46,692 bases of DNA from Pavlovales sp. CCMP2436 (lineage: Eukaryota; Haptophyta; Pavlovophyceae; Pavlovales), in contig MU631856.1 in NCBI GenBank assembly GCA_026770615.1, positions 46,903-93,594 on the forward strand, given 5' to 3'. Positions 1 to 8,973 of the stretch are shown here, piece after piece. The notes beneath the pieces are model-generated. The model made no database searches. It had not been told where the DNA came from and saw nothing but the letters and a program-made list of their open reading frames with translations. How positions within the stretch are numbered: position 1 is the first letter of the stretch; each line of letters starts with the position of its first letter. The translations under genes and the position numbers were made by a program.

Positions 1-116
1 TGCTGCGCGCGGCTTGCGCGTCGGCAGCACATCCGGGAAGCGTCGAGCTTGCCCGGGACCTCGCTGCGTGCGGCTTGCGCGCAGGAGGGGGCGCGGGTTG
101 CAGCGCGCCGGGGGTG

Positions 117-240
117 GCCGAGCGGAGTCGGCCGGCGATGTCGTCGCCCTTGGCCGAGTCGGGTCGGCCGGCGATGTGGTCGCCCTTGATCCTTGTCCTT
201 GATGCCGAGCGGGGTCGGCTGGCGACGATGTCGCCCTTGA
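117..240. repeat. Imperfect GC-rich minisatellite, about three units
   Basis: Units starting near 117, 153 and 204 share the core GCCGAGCGGGGTCGG followed by a GGCGATGTCGTCGCCCTTG-like half. Spacing is 36 to 51 bases. The short open frames across it follow from the repeat and do not look like a gene. Confidence 0.6.
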
Positions 241-1253
241 TTGATCCTTGAGTGTCCTTGACCGAGAGGACGTGTGCGATCAGCACGAGGTATCCTCGAT
301 GACGTCATGCTGGATTCGCCGATCTGGTCCTCTCGACTAGTCCTTGCAGCGCTAGTCGGATCCCGAGCCTCGGGAAGCAGGTCGAAGTAGATCTAACATC
401 TTACATTTACACGAAGGTAATTGAGGGCGCGAGCCCCGAAATCCCGACGTAACAGTCTGAATCCGGCTCTGCGCCCGGACTGGTTATCAACCACTGATAG
501 TCCAGTCAGTGTCTGCGGCCAGACCAGCACCACGCTGGATCTGTCGCCTGACACTTGCGCTTTGATTGGCCAAACGTTACGGATTAGCCGGTGGTCAAGG
601 TTGTTGCCCATAGGGTCACCTACGTTCGCTGGTCTGCGTAGATTCAACTGTTCCTGGATGTGCTGCGGGAGGCTGTGGGCATGTGTGATTGCCGCATTTC
701 ATAGTGCTATGGCTGCGTCCCAGCTAACCGTCCTCCCTGCGCTTCTCAGCACAGCGTAGGGGATGCAGTTTTCATCACCTTGTATGCTTGCGTGGGTTAG
801 GTTTACACTTGCCAGTAGCGCTCTCAGGTTGCCAGCCGGTTCGCTTGTCCGTAGATCTCCAGTGATTGTGACGGCTTCTTCCTCTGTAGGGACTTTTTGT
901 CCTCTACTACTGTAAGCCTTTCTTCCTGCTGCCCGTGGGCCCGCTGGGTTGGGTAGTGAGGTTTAAAGTCCTAGCGTTAGGTACCCCGATGGTAATAACA
1001 ACCCGGCCAGATTAAATAAATACTCATTTAAATAGTAATCAAAGCGTGCAGACGGGGACAGCGGGGTCGGGGGGATACCGGCCGGCAGGACAGGCCGAGG
1101 CGGGATAGCACTCAGTCGAAGTCTAAAACTTAAAGAGTCAGACGCTTAGCAGTCTGGGCAGAGTACTTGAGCTACTAATACTAATATGCATATTAATTAA
1201 TGTGTTTGATAGCGAAGTTACTTGATATGATTATGTACTCCCGTACTAGACAA
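241..1253. other. Intergenic, no gene recognised
   Basis: About 1 kb with only short open frames on both strands (for example 393-647 on the minus strand and 421-759 on the plus strand) that match nothing I recognise and overlap each other. The last 250 bases become AT-rich and lead into the 3' end of the minus-strand gene ending at 1254. Confidence 0.5.
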
Positions 1254-2441
1254 CTAGGAAGCCACTGAGTGCTCCAACGCAGCCTCGGCCGCCTGGCCCG
1301 AAGGCAACCGGTAGAAAGGGGTGGGCATGAGCGGTGCTGCAGAGTGCTCCACAGCCTCAGCCACCTGACCCAACGGCACTCGGTATAGAGGGGTAGGCAT
1401 GAGCGGCGTGGAAGCCGCCGAGCTGCGAGGGCTGCCCCCTCGCAAGCGCGACCCTTTGGCTAGTAGATTCCGCGGGCTAATCATCCCGAGCCCACCTTTG
1501 CCGGGGGACGCGTTGAGCCAGCCGGGCGAGTGCGGACTCGCGAGGCCGCGGCCCTGCGGAGAGCTGTGGGCTGAGCTGAGCAGGTGCGCGCCGAGCGACG
1601 GGCCGCGGACCACGAGCGGAGCGCTGGGCACAGCAGCACCTGGTGGGACCAGCTCCTCCGAGCAGCACCAGACTCGGTACAGTAGCTCCCCGAACAGGTA
1701 ACTTCCCTCCGCGGCAGGACCCGTGGGTGCCCTATCGGTTGCTGGTCGAGGTGCCGCGCCGCCCCCGCCACCCCTACGCACGTGCCAGCCCTCCGTGATC
1801 GCGGTGGCTAGAACGACGCGGACCACCTCATACGCCCCCCGCTGGCCGTACTCCTCGCCGGCCGCGTCGATCCCATCCTCGGGCTCACGACTGAGGGCAC
1901 GTCGGGCGATGACGTCTGCGGCTCGTCTGAGCTGCGCGCGCTCGTCGAGCTCGAGCTCGCGCCAGAGATCAACCCACAGCGCGTGCCGCACTTCTAGGGT
2001 CGTCTGAAGCGCAGAGAGCGCACGCACATAGTCGAGCGTCACTTCGTGCTTCACGGCGTCCACGTGACTCAGGTAGTGGCTCCAGAAACTGTGGTCGGAC
2101 ATGACAGATGCAGTGGGGCCAGATCGCGTGGACGTGGAGGCGCGCACGGCCGTCGGGCGGACGAGGCGGTCACGCATCGCCTGCAGGCCCGGGTCCAGAG
2201 AGAGCGCATCGGCCGCGAGGGCGGGCGAGATGTCATCGAGCGTCGTGCCCACCACCGAGGGCGAGAAGCCGGACTCGCCGTGGCGCGTGAGCAGGAGGTT
2301 TCCGGCGTCCGCCGAGGAGAGCAGCCGAATCTTGCGCGTGACGAGCCACCGGATCTGGTCAGGCACGCCAGCCAGGAGCAGGCTCTCTCCGAGCCTATCT
2401 CCCGAGTGGTCCCCCGCCCCTGAGCTCGGGCTGGCGCCCAT
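1254..2441 (-). CDS. BSD-domain protein
   Basis: Single open frame of 395 codons plus stop, taken from the first true ATG at 2441 (the frame opens further up only through a TTG). Around residues 85-135 the pattern DPGLQAMRDRLV, then a spacer, then SFWSHYLSHVDAVKHEV follows the BSD fold pattern (hydrophobic helix, then the diagnostic Phe-Trp and a Tyr before a Val). BSD domains occur in TFIIH p62-type transcription factors, synapse-associated proteins and plant proteins of unknown role, so the family alone does not fix a function. The C-terminal third is Pro/Ser/Gly-rich and ends in two near-copies of an approximately 25-residue unit, each starting with LMPTP. It shares a 568-bp divergent spacer with the gene at 3010. 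The BSD call rests on the Phe-Trp motif and its spacing; the rest is unrecognised. Confidence 0.6.
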   Translation of the reverse strand: MGASPSSGAGDHSGDRLGESLLLAGVPDQIRWLVTRKIRLLSSADAGNLLLTRHGESGFSPSVVGTTLDDISPALAADALSLDPGLQAMRDRLVRPTAVRASTSTRSGPTASVMSDHSFWSHYLSHVDAVKHEVTLDYVRALSALQTTLEVRHALWVDLWRELELDERAQLRRAADVIARRALSREPEDGIDAAGEEYGQRGAYEVVRVVLATAITEGWHVRRGGGGGAAPRPATDRAPTGPAAEGSYLFGELLYRVWCCSEELVPPGAAVPSAPLVVRGPSLGAHLLSSAHSSPQGRGLASPHSPGWLNASPGKGGLGMISPRNLLAKGSRLRGGSPRSSAASTPLMPTPLYRVPLGQVAEAVEHSAAPLMPTPFYRLPSGQAAEAALEHSVAS

Positions 2442-2601
2442 CCTGTGCCTGTACTTAGAGCCCGCCGCCAAGACCAGACGTAGAGCCTGTCTCCGAGCCC
2501 GCCGAACCTGCCGCCTTCGTCTGGCGACCTCGGCTGCGGCTGCAGCATATTTTAAATGTTAGCTGCTGCGCAAGGAAATGTTCGGCCAGGGGGGGGGGGT
2601 C

Positions 2602-2715
2602 TTGACAGACAGTCGTCCCGCCCAGATAGGGTGGTTTTGACAGAAAGTCGTCTTCATCCGAACAGGGCTGTCTTGACAGACAATCGTGCGCGGCACCGTC
2701 GTGGCTGACAGTCGA
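2602..2715. promoter_or_regulatory. Periodic TGACAG motif array in divergent promoter region
   Basis: TTGACAGACAGTCGT-like motifs begin near 2602, 2637 and 2673, and a shorter CTGACAGTCG copy near 2705, so the spacing is 35, 36 and 32 bases. The array lies between the ATGs at 2441 (-) and 3010 (+). TGACAG is the core recognised by TALE-class homeodomains in plants and animals; whether that applies here is inference. AT-rich TTTTAAA boxes lie near 2550 and 2870, one on each side. Confidence 0.4.
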
Positions 2716-3009
2716 CTCGAGTGTCACGCTGCGCATGGTGAGCAGGTTCAGGTGTCGGCTCACATCATCCGGGCGCACCGGGGACCTGGAGGAACTGCCT
2801 TCGGCGCTTCTCCGGGAGCCCCCGACGTACTCTTTTGCCCCGACCGCGCCCGGGACTGATGTACCGGTTTTAAAATTCAAATCGTGAAGATCGACGCCCA
2901 GCAGGACTTCGGGGACTTCGCGGCGCAAGGAGGTCGGACTTGAGGCAGGCCTTCTCTCTCGAGTCGCCCCGCAACCCCTCTTCACACCATTCAACCCCGC
3001 CTCGGAGCC

Positions 3010-4551
3010 ATGCTCGGGTGGGTGGCCCTGCTGGGCGCGGCGAGCGCGGGCAGCCATCTCCGCTTCGAAACGCACGCGGGGCTGAGCCTCGTCCACTCGC
3101 AGCGCCCCGGCCAGGTCAACTTCAAGCCGCGCGCCGAGCTGGCGCCGAGCGAGGAGCTGCACTGGCGTGAGGCAGGTAGGCAGCTCAAGCTCGTCGGCAG
3201 TGAGCTTTGCCTCGAACCGGCGGCGGGCATCGCCTGGCTGCGCTGGCTCGTGACGCCGCGGCTGACCCTCACCTTGTGCAAGCGCTCCGTGCACCAGTGG
3301 GCGAGCACACGCCCACTCTGCGACATGCGCGGCACCTGCTACGGTGCGCGCCGCCGCCTGGCGCGGCATCCACTCCCGGTGCGTGACAAGGAGAAGACTC
3401 TCCACGCGCAGTCAGCCGGGCTTCCGTCGCTCACCGTCGCCTTCGTCTCCGCTGCGCTCGTGGCCGTGCTCACTGCGCTCACCGCAAGCCGCCTGCGCGC
3501 GCGTGCGCCGTATGAGACATATGAGACGACCGAGGCCGAGGCGGTGGCGGCGGAGGTCGAGGGCGCGGAGCGCGCAGCAGGCGTCAGTCCGAGGGCGACT
3601 TCATCGTGCGCGTCGAGCGCGTCGTCGAGTGTCGGCTCGCCTGCCTCGTTCGCCGATTTCTCGCCTGCTCCCTCCGTCTACACGCCGCGCGTTGGACTCT
3701 CGCCCATTGATGAGCGCTCCTCCCCTGGGCCGATGCCTCTGTCCGAGCTCACGCAGGCCAACCAGGTCTTGCTCGGCTCGGTGTACAAGGTGCTCAAGCC
3801 CCCTCGCCCGCCGAGTGCGTCCGACACCAGCTCGAGCGGCGGTTCGAGCATCACGCGCCCCGATCACGAGATAGACGAAAACGATGCGAGGCGCAAGCGC
3901 GACGGCTTCCTCGTGCTACGCGCACCCCGGCCGCCGCAGACGCTGCGCAGCTCCTCGGGCTCTGGCGGTGCCGACGACAGCGGCGCCGGCGGCAAGAAGA
4001 GCAAGAAGAAGAAGTCCAAGATCCCCATCGTCTCGGACTCCGCCTCGCAGCAGCTCATGCGCGCGGTGCAAAGCGCGGTGGAGGCACTTTCCCCTAGCCG
4101 CAAGGCGACGCGTGAGGCATACGGCCTCCCGCCGGTGCCGCTGCGTGCTATCCCCGTCACGACGAGCTCGGCTAGCATGGCCAACCAAATTGCCACCTCC
4201 AACACGCCCATGAAGCAGCCCTCGCCCGCCCGGCAGGAGCCGGCGGCCTCCGACTCCTCATCAGAGGATGAGACGCAGACAGCCGCGAGCGGTGTGGCGC
4301 CGTACGGCTATGGGCTCAAGGGTAAGCTGCAGGAGTCGTTGCTTGAGCGCAGCTGCAGGATGCACAAGCCCCTCGCCGCGGGTAAGACGCGCTGCGCCGC
4401 CTGCCTCGCAGGCATCAAGCAGATGACCTTCGTCTCGCCCCGCGTTACGTTCATTGAGTGCTCGGGCAGCTGCGGGCGCGTCTGGCACCCAAAGTGTCTG
4501 CCGCTCGGCAACAACACTAGGCAGCGCACGTTCGTCTGCTCCGAGTGCTAG
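3010..4551 (+). CDS. Predicted membrane protein with C-terminal PHD-type zinc finger
   Basis: 513-residue uninterrupted frame; the ATG at 3010 has a favourable purine-rich context (GAGCCATGC). A short hydrophobic N-terminus (MLGWVALLGAASAG) could be a signal peptide. A second hydrophobic stretch at about residues 140-157 could be a transmembrane helix. The middle is Ser/Pro-rich with a lysine run near residue 325. The C-terminus holds a C4HC3 pattern: Cys462, Cys465, Cys484, Cys488, His493, Cys496, Cys510 and Cys513, with Trp two residues before the His-x2-Cys step, which is the spacing of a PHD finger. PHD fingers usually read histone tails in the nucleus, so pairing one with a signal peptide and membrane segment is odd. 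If the hydrophobic segments are real, the finger would face the cytosol or nucleoplasm. The N-terminal 130 residues are unrecognised. Confidence 0.6.
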   Translation: MLGWVALLGAASAGSHLRFETHAGLSLVHSQRPGQVNFKPRAELAPSEELHWREAGRQLKLVGSELCLEPAAGIAWLRWLVTPRLTLTLCKRSVHQWASTRPLCDMRGTCYGARRRLARHPLPVRDKEKTLHAQSAGLPSLTVAFVSAALVAVLTALTASRLRARAPYETYETTEAEAVAAEVEGAERAAGVSPRATSSCASSASSSVGSPASFADFSPAPSVYTPRVGLSPIDERSSPGPMPLSELTQANQVLLGSVYKVLKPPRPPSASDTSSSGGSSITRPDHEIDENDARRKRDGFLVLRAPRPPQTLRSSSGSGGADDSGAGGKKSKKKKSKIPIVSDSASQQLMRAVQSAVEALSPSRKATREAYGLPPVPLRAIPVTTSSASMANQIATSNTPMKQPSPARQEPAASDSSSEDETQTAASGVAPYGYGLKGKLQESLLERSCRMHKPLAAGKTRCAACLAGIKQMTFVSPRVTFIECSGSCGRVWHPKCLPLGNNTRQRTFVCSEC

Positions 4552-5002
4552 AACTGACCGGCTCGCGCGAGGGTGTGCCAGCGGGCGCACGCGTCTCGTG
4601 AAAACGATATGGTCTCGCCCAGTAGTGCCGCAGATCTGGTCGAAAACTCGATCGACGAGGATGCATGCGGGCGCGAGCGCAGAGTGAGTTGTTCCGACCT
4701 CAGCAGCGGCCTTATGGCGCCTGGAGCCGGCCCGGGGGCTGGGCTCTCGCGCGGCAGACTTCGCACCCGGGCTTTGGTACATGTTCTGTATACTTGACAG
4801 TCTTGTGCCGCGTCCCAGCAAAGTAGGCAGAATTAATTTAGGATTTTAATAGATCCTTTTTAATGGACATGTATAGCGATCGTGAGAACATTCATGAGTT
4901 GAATCCAATATATTCAATTATTTAAGTAAATTAATTCTGTTAGTATTCTGTATTGCCATTGGATCCGACAATCAGTACAACTAGTTAAATATTATATAAT
5001 TT

Positions 5003-5128
5003 ATTCTTCTCGAGTCCCCTCATCGTCGTCGGTTCATAACGACGTCACATTCGCAAGTGAATCCGCCGTTCTAGCAGGTCTTCAGCTGCGCAAGAGCTTC
5101 GTTCGTGACCACTGAAAAAAAAAAATAT
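5003..5128 (-). repeat. Dispersed repeat family C, copy 1
   Basis: About 125 bases match, in inverted orientation, 34515-34640 (shared words include CTCATCGTCGTCGG, GCAAGTGAATCCGCCGTTC and CAGGTCTTCAGCTGCGCA). It ends in an A-run. The surrounding 4552-5190 is AT-rich and otherwise featureless. Confidence 0.7.
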
Positions 5129-5199
5129 TGAAATTAAAATATTTAAATATGATGGGGCCCCATCACGTGTGGCCGACTACCTTCCTGCGGCGGTAGCCA

Positions 5200-5624
5200 C
5201 TGCTGCAAACATAAAAGAGGCATATTATGCTCGGAGTGGTGCCACGATTGCCGCGCTGGCGGGAATCTTATGGTTGCGCTCCCGCTCATGTCAGTTCTTG
5301 GCACGCTCGCTATGAAGGCCATTCCCCTTAGCCAGCTCCAGGGATTCGATCAAGCTCGAGGTCAAATGGGCTACTCAGAACAATGGGGGCACTTTTGCGG
5401 AAGCCGCATCATCGACGACTGGGTGCACGGTCAGCGACATCAAATTGCACATCAGCCAGGTCAGGCTCGACGGAGCGGTTGAGCGCGCTATGATGGACAG
5501 CCTCGGTGGTATTGTCCACTGCCCAACGCTAGACTACCAGCACTTCCGATCTACGGTGGCCCCACGCCCGGCACGGTCGCCGTGCAACCCTATTTCGTGC
5601 TCCGGGGCTCAGGCTGAGCCTTGA
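5200..5624 (+). pseudogene. Decayed capsid-like fragment, possibly of a Polinton-like virus
   Basis: Two frames abut. From 5270 the frame reads MVALPLMSVLGTLAMKAIPL and, after a single extra base near 5342, a second frame continues with DSIKLEVKW, then SDIKLHISQVRLDGAVERAM, and runs to a stop at 5622. The order (a hydrophobic strand ending in an I-P-L motif, a short amphipathic strand, then a long alternating strand of the type V-S-D-I-x-L-x-I) resembles the central part of major capsid proteins of Polintons, Polinton-like viruses and virophages, which commonly leave relics in algal genomes. A further shift near 5560 is likely, because the third frame there reads PGTVAVQPYFVLRG. No ATPase, protease or polymerase lies nearby. 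The call is pattern recognition only. Confidence 0.35.
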
Positions 5625-5763
5625 AATGTAGGCTAGTTGGGAGTAGTTGTCGCTTGATCATCGCAAGACGCCAATAAAATCATCGTCTCATCGGAGGGTC
5701 CTCAATAACTAAGAATATAGCATACGTCATTCATTTAAATTGCTGAAAAAATAAGTTCGCTAA

Positions 5764-5860
5764 TAATTGACATATGTTAGTTAGTAAGTTAGTATGACCC
5801 TTCAACACACCCGCAAACGCCCTAGAGGCGTTGAGGGAGGTGGCTTTCATGATATCTGTG
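5764..5860 (-). repeat. Retroelement family E, short 5'-truncated copy
   Basis: On the minus strand the copy ends GTGTTGAAGGGTCATACTAA followed by a TAAC-type tail. The same 3' end occurs at 16961-17110 (-) and 20123-20267 (+), and weakly at 16695-16725 (+). Confidence 0.7.
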
Positions 5861-5894
5861 CAGTCATATCCTATTATAATAATAAATCCTATGG

Positions 5895-5920
5895 CAGACG
5901 CCAGCTTGAATCCCTATCAG
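5895..5920 (+). repeat. Dispersed family A, 3'-end fragment
   Basis: Carries only the terminal CAGACGCCAGCTTGAATCCC and the following TATCAG of family A. Longer copies are at 14547-14866, 18732-18814, 30203-30397 and 36712-37408. Confidence 0.75.
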
Positions 5921-5966
5921 TCATATAAATACTAACTAATAACATGATGATCTATACGAGTTACGA

Positions 5967-8659
5967 CTATTCCGCCTCCCCAGCGCCAGCAGGAGCCCAC
6001 GCGAGCGCCAGCGCCACCACGGAGGAGGTTTGCTGGCCGAGAATTTCCTCGCTGAGCGGGCTCTGGCCCGAGCCACCGGCCGACTCCTGCCCGCGGCGCA
6101 GCAGCGCGCCAACGCGCTCGACGTCGACGAGCTGCCCGGCCGGCGGAGACGCCCCCTCGCGGCTCGCGACGAGCACGCTGGCGAGTGCCTCGAGGAGCTG
6201 CTCGGTGCGCGTCGAGCACTCCTTCGCCGGCGGCACGCGCCGCACGTAGCTCGACGGGAACCAGCCCGTCTGCCCGCGCAGCCTGCCGAACGCCCACGGG
6301 CCGGTCAGCCGCTCCGTGCCGGACTTGTCGTGGCGGAGCACCTCGAGCGTGTCGCCGGGCACGAGGGCGAGGTGGGTGCTCGCGCGCCTGCCGTCGGGGG
6401 CGTACGCGTGTAGAGCGCTTGCCAGCATCCGCCCGCTGTCGGCGGCGTCGCCCTGCGCCACCGGCCCGTTGTAGCCCCAGCGCTGCGCGTGCCGGGCGCC
6501 AGCCTTGCTCGCCTGCCGAGGAGGGGCGCGCGGGGACGCCCGGGGCGCGGCGTTGAACGGGGAGCGCTGCGCGATGCGGGCGAGCCGAGAGGTGCAACTG
6601 GGAGCGTGCGCGGTGCGTACCGTCTGCGCGTCGGCCTCGTCGAGCGCACGGCTCTCGTTCAGCGCGCCGGCGAGCGTGTCGGTCGCGGCGGCCCACTCGG
6701 CGCGCTGCGCGTGCAGCTCGGCGAGGGCGAGCGTGGCGCCGAGCTCCGCGTCCGAGCCGGGACCGAAGAGTGTCCGCCGCACCGTGCGCACGTGCTCCAG
6801 GTCGCCCGCCGCCTCCTCCGCCCGCTGCAGGCGCAGGCGCACCATCGCGAGCTGCGCCCACGCCTCGAGCGCGCGCACTGACGCGAGCCTGCGCGCGGAG
6901 GGGGAAACGGTCAGCCGTGCAGACGCGAGGCGCGAGGAGACGAGCAAGGCGGGCAACACTCGGCGCGCGCACCCGTGCACTTGCTTGTAGATATATTAGA
7001 TAGGATTATATAGATTATACTATATTATAGATGTGTGCGTACCCGTGTGCTTGCTCGTATATTATACATAGTATATTAATATAGTATAGTAAATGATATT
7101 AGATTAGATATACATGTGCGCGCACCCGTGTGCCTGCTCGTATATATATTAGATTATATTCGATTATACGATAGTTGATTAGATTAGATTAGATTAGGTA
7201 TATGTGCTTGCGCGTACCCGTGTGCTTGCTCGAGCAGCGGCAGCAACTGCAGGTACTCCTCCTCCGCCATCTCCCAGTGGCCCAGCGACGCGCTCAGCCG
7301 TGCACGCAGCTCTCGCTGCGCCAGCGACACGCTGCCCGCCACCAACGCGCGCCCCCCGTCGAGTCCCGCGCTTGCATCCTCCTCGAGCAGCTCGGCCGCC
7401 TCCCGCCGCAGTGCCAGCACCTGCGCCAGAGCCTCGTCGCGTGCGTGCGCCGCGGCGAGCTCGAGCTCGGCAGTGCTCGGCGGGGGCGCGTGCCTCCGCT
7501 GCGCCGCCGCCGCAGCCGTCGCGGCCGCAGCAGGCGCGACTGCAGCACCGCCCGACGGCGGCGGCGGCGGCGGCATTTTGGGGTTGGGCGGTAGCGAGCG
7601 CAGCACGCCGCCGCTGCGCGCCCCTTGGGCGGGCGGGAGCTTGCCACTCGGCTGCGGGCCGCCATCGGCCACCAGTCCCACCCGTGCGGCCACGCCGGCT
7701 CGCTGCGACTGGGCAGTGGTTCCACCCAGCTGGCTGTCCGCGAGCCGCTGCTCAAGCACGTGTGCCTGCGCCAGCAACAGGTGCGCCTGCTGCCGGCGTA
7801 GCTCGGCCAGCTCACCTTCGCTCGTCTCGAGCTCGTAGCTGGCGAGCTGGAGCTCGCGGCTCACGAGCTCCCTTGCCGCGCCAAAGTCTGCACTCTGCGC
7901 GAGGCAGAGCTGCGCTCGCGCGCGCAGCACCGGCCGGCTCAGCGCCGCGTCTGGACCGAGTCGAACGGTGACGAGGCGCGCGGCCCGTCCGAGCACGGAG
8001 GCTGCCTCGCCAAAATGGGCGAGACGCGTGGCGGCACGGCCCTGCACGCACCACGCGCGCAGCAGCAGGCTGTGCGCCTCGCTCCAGCCGTGGCCGAGCG
8101 TGGCCGCCTCGTCGCGCGCGCGCGGCCCGTCCAGCTCTGCGTCCAGCTCGGACGGAGGGGCGAGGCGGTCGAGTTCGTGCGCCGCGTGCGCCTCGGCGCG
8201 CATGGCGTGCTCGAGCGCCGGCCCCGGCGCAGAGTGCTCCTCGTACACCGTCGCCAGCCCTAGCGCGGCGCGCGCGCACTGCAGCAGGTCATCGGGGCAG
8301 GCGAGGCGGGTACAGGCCATCAGCTCCGCGTGCAGCTCCACCTGCCGCTCGAAGCGCCTATCGCGCAAGAGCGCGAGCGTTTCCTCGTCGAGCAACACTG
8401 GCGTAGGATCCGGGCCACCCTCGAAGCCAAGCTCGACCCTGTCCTCGCGCAGCTCGCTTACGACGAAGGCGGCGTAGTGCGTCGCGGGGTCGCGGCCCGC
8501 CGCCTGCGCGAGCAGTATCCACAGCCGCCACCGCTGCCCGCCGAGGTCGGCGCCCGCAGGGCCCGGCCGCTCGACGGCGAGCGAGAGCGGAGCCTGCGTC
8601 GCGCGCGTGAGCATCACGAGCTTCTCGCCAGGCGCCGCCATATCTAGCCGCATCGGCAT
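5967..8659 (-). CDS. TPR-like repeat protein with SH3 domain
   Basis: Two exons, 8659-7218 and 6888-5967, give 787 residues. Splicing CACGG|GT with CGCGCAG|G keeps the frame and joins HG to LASVRALEAWAQ. The start at 8659 is the first of two nearby ATGs (MPM). Residues 110-310 and 450-560 are Ala/Leu/Glu-rich helical repeats of TPR or kinesin-light-chain style. A Pro-rich low-complexity stretch (about 345-400) includes a run of six prolines, which is a possible SH3 ligand within the same protein. Residues 640-699 form a clear SH3 domain: ALHAYAPDG at the start, a TGPWAFGRLRGQTGWFPSSYV core, and the terminal SSYV strand. SH3 domains bind proline-rich peptides, so this is probably a cytoplasmic adaptor. 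It is divergently arranged with the LRR gene at 8974. No named orthologue is recognised. Confidence 0.75.
6889..7217 (-). repeat. 329-nt intron built from copies of its own 5' splice site region
   Basis: On the plus strand, ACCCGTGTGCTTGCTCGTA-like blocks begin near 6966, 7031, 7117 and 7215. The last one spans the exon 1/intron boundary. Each intronic copy contains, on the minus strand, the same CACGGGT sequence that forms the real donor. AT-rich TATATTAGATTA filler separates the copies. Confidence 0.75.
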
Positions 8660-8973
8660 CGGGCTCGGTCTTTACCCTGCTCGCCCAACGGTGGCTCAGC
8701 TCGCGACACCCATGAATGCGTTTTGAATTTTAAAACAGCGGCGCAAATTGCACGAGCTATGCTCCCGCTCCGGGACTGCCCCCGACATGCGGGTGGGGAA
8801 GAGACGGGCCGGCGGCAGAGGGGGCGTACAGGACCAAGCTGTACTGTACGAGGGACTGAAGCCGCAAATTCCGGTGGCAAAATAACCACTGTCCGGCTGA
8901 AGTAGACTTCTGCGCGCGCCCGCGGGCTTGGACACGGCAGCTAGTCTCGAGCGGTGAGCAGCGGCGCGCGCGG
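8660..8973. promoter_or_regulatory. Divergent promoter region between SH3 and LRR genes
   Basis: A 314-bp spacer between two ATGs pointing away from each other. It contains a GAATTTTAAAAC box at about 8727-8738, some 70 bases upstream of the minus-strand ATG. Similar TTTTAAA boxes occur upstream of several other genes here. No other element is evident. Confidence 0.35.

Noticed and set aside
393..647. 84-codon minus-strand frame near the left edge
   Set aside because: It overlaps an equally long plus-strand frame, has no domain, and lies in sequence without other coding signs.
7204..7971. Long plus-strand frames opposite the TPR/SH3 gene
   Set aside because: They are GC-rich antisense shadows. 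The minus strand carries the SH3 and helical repeats, and the intron joins in frame only on that strand.
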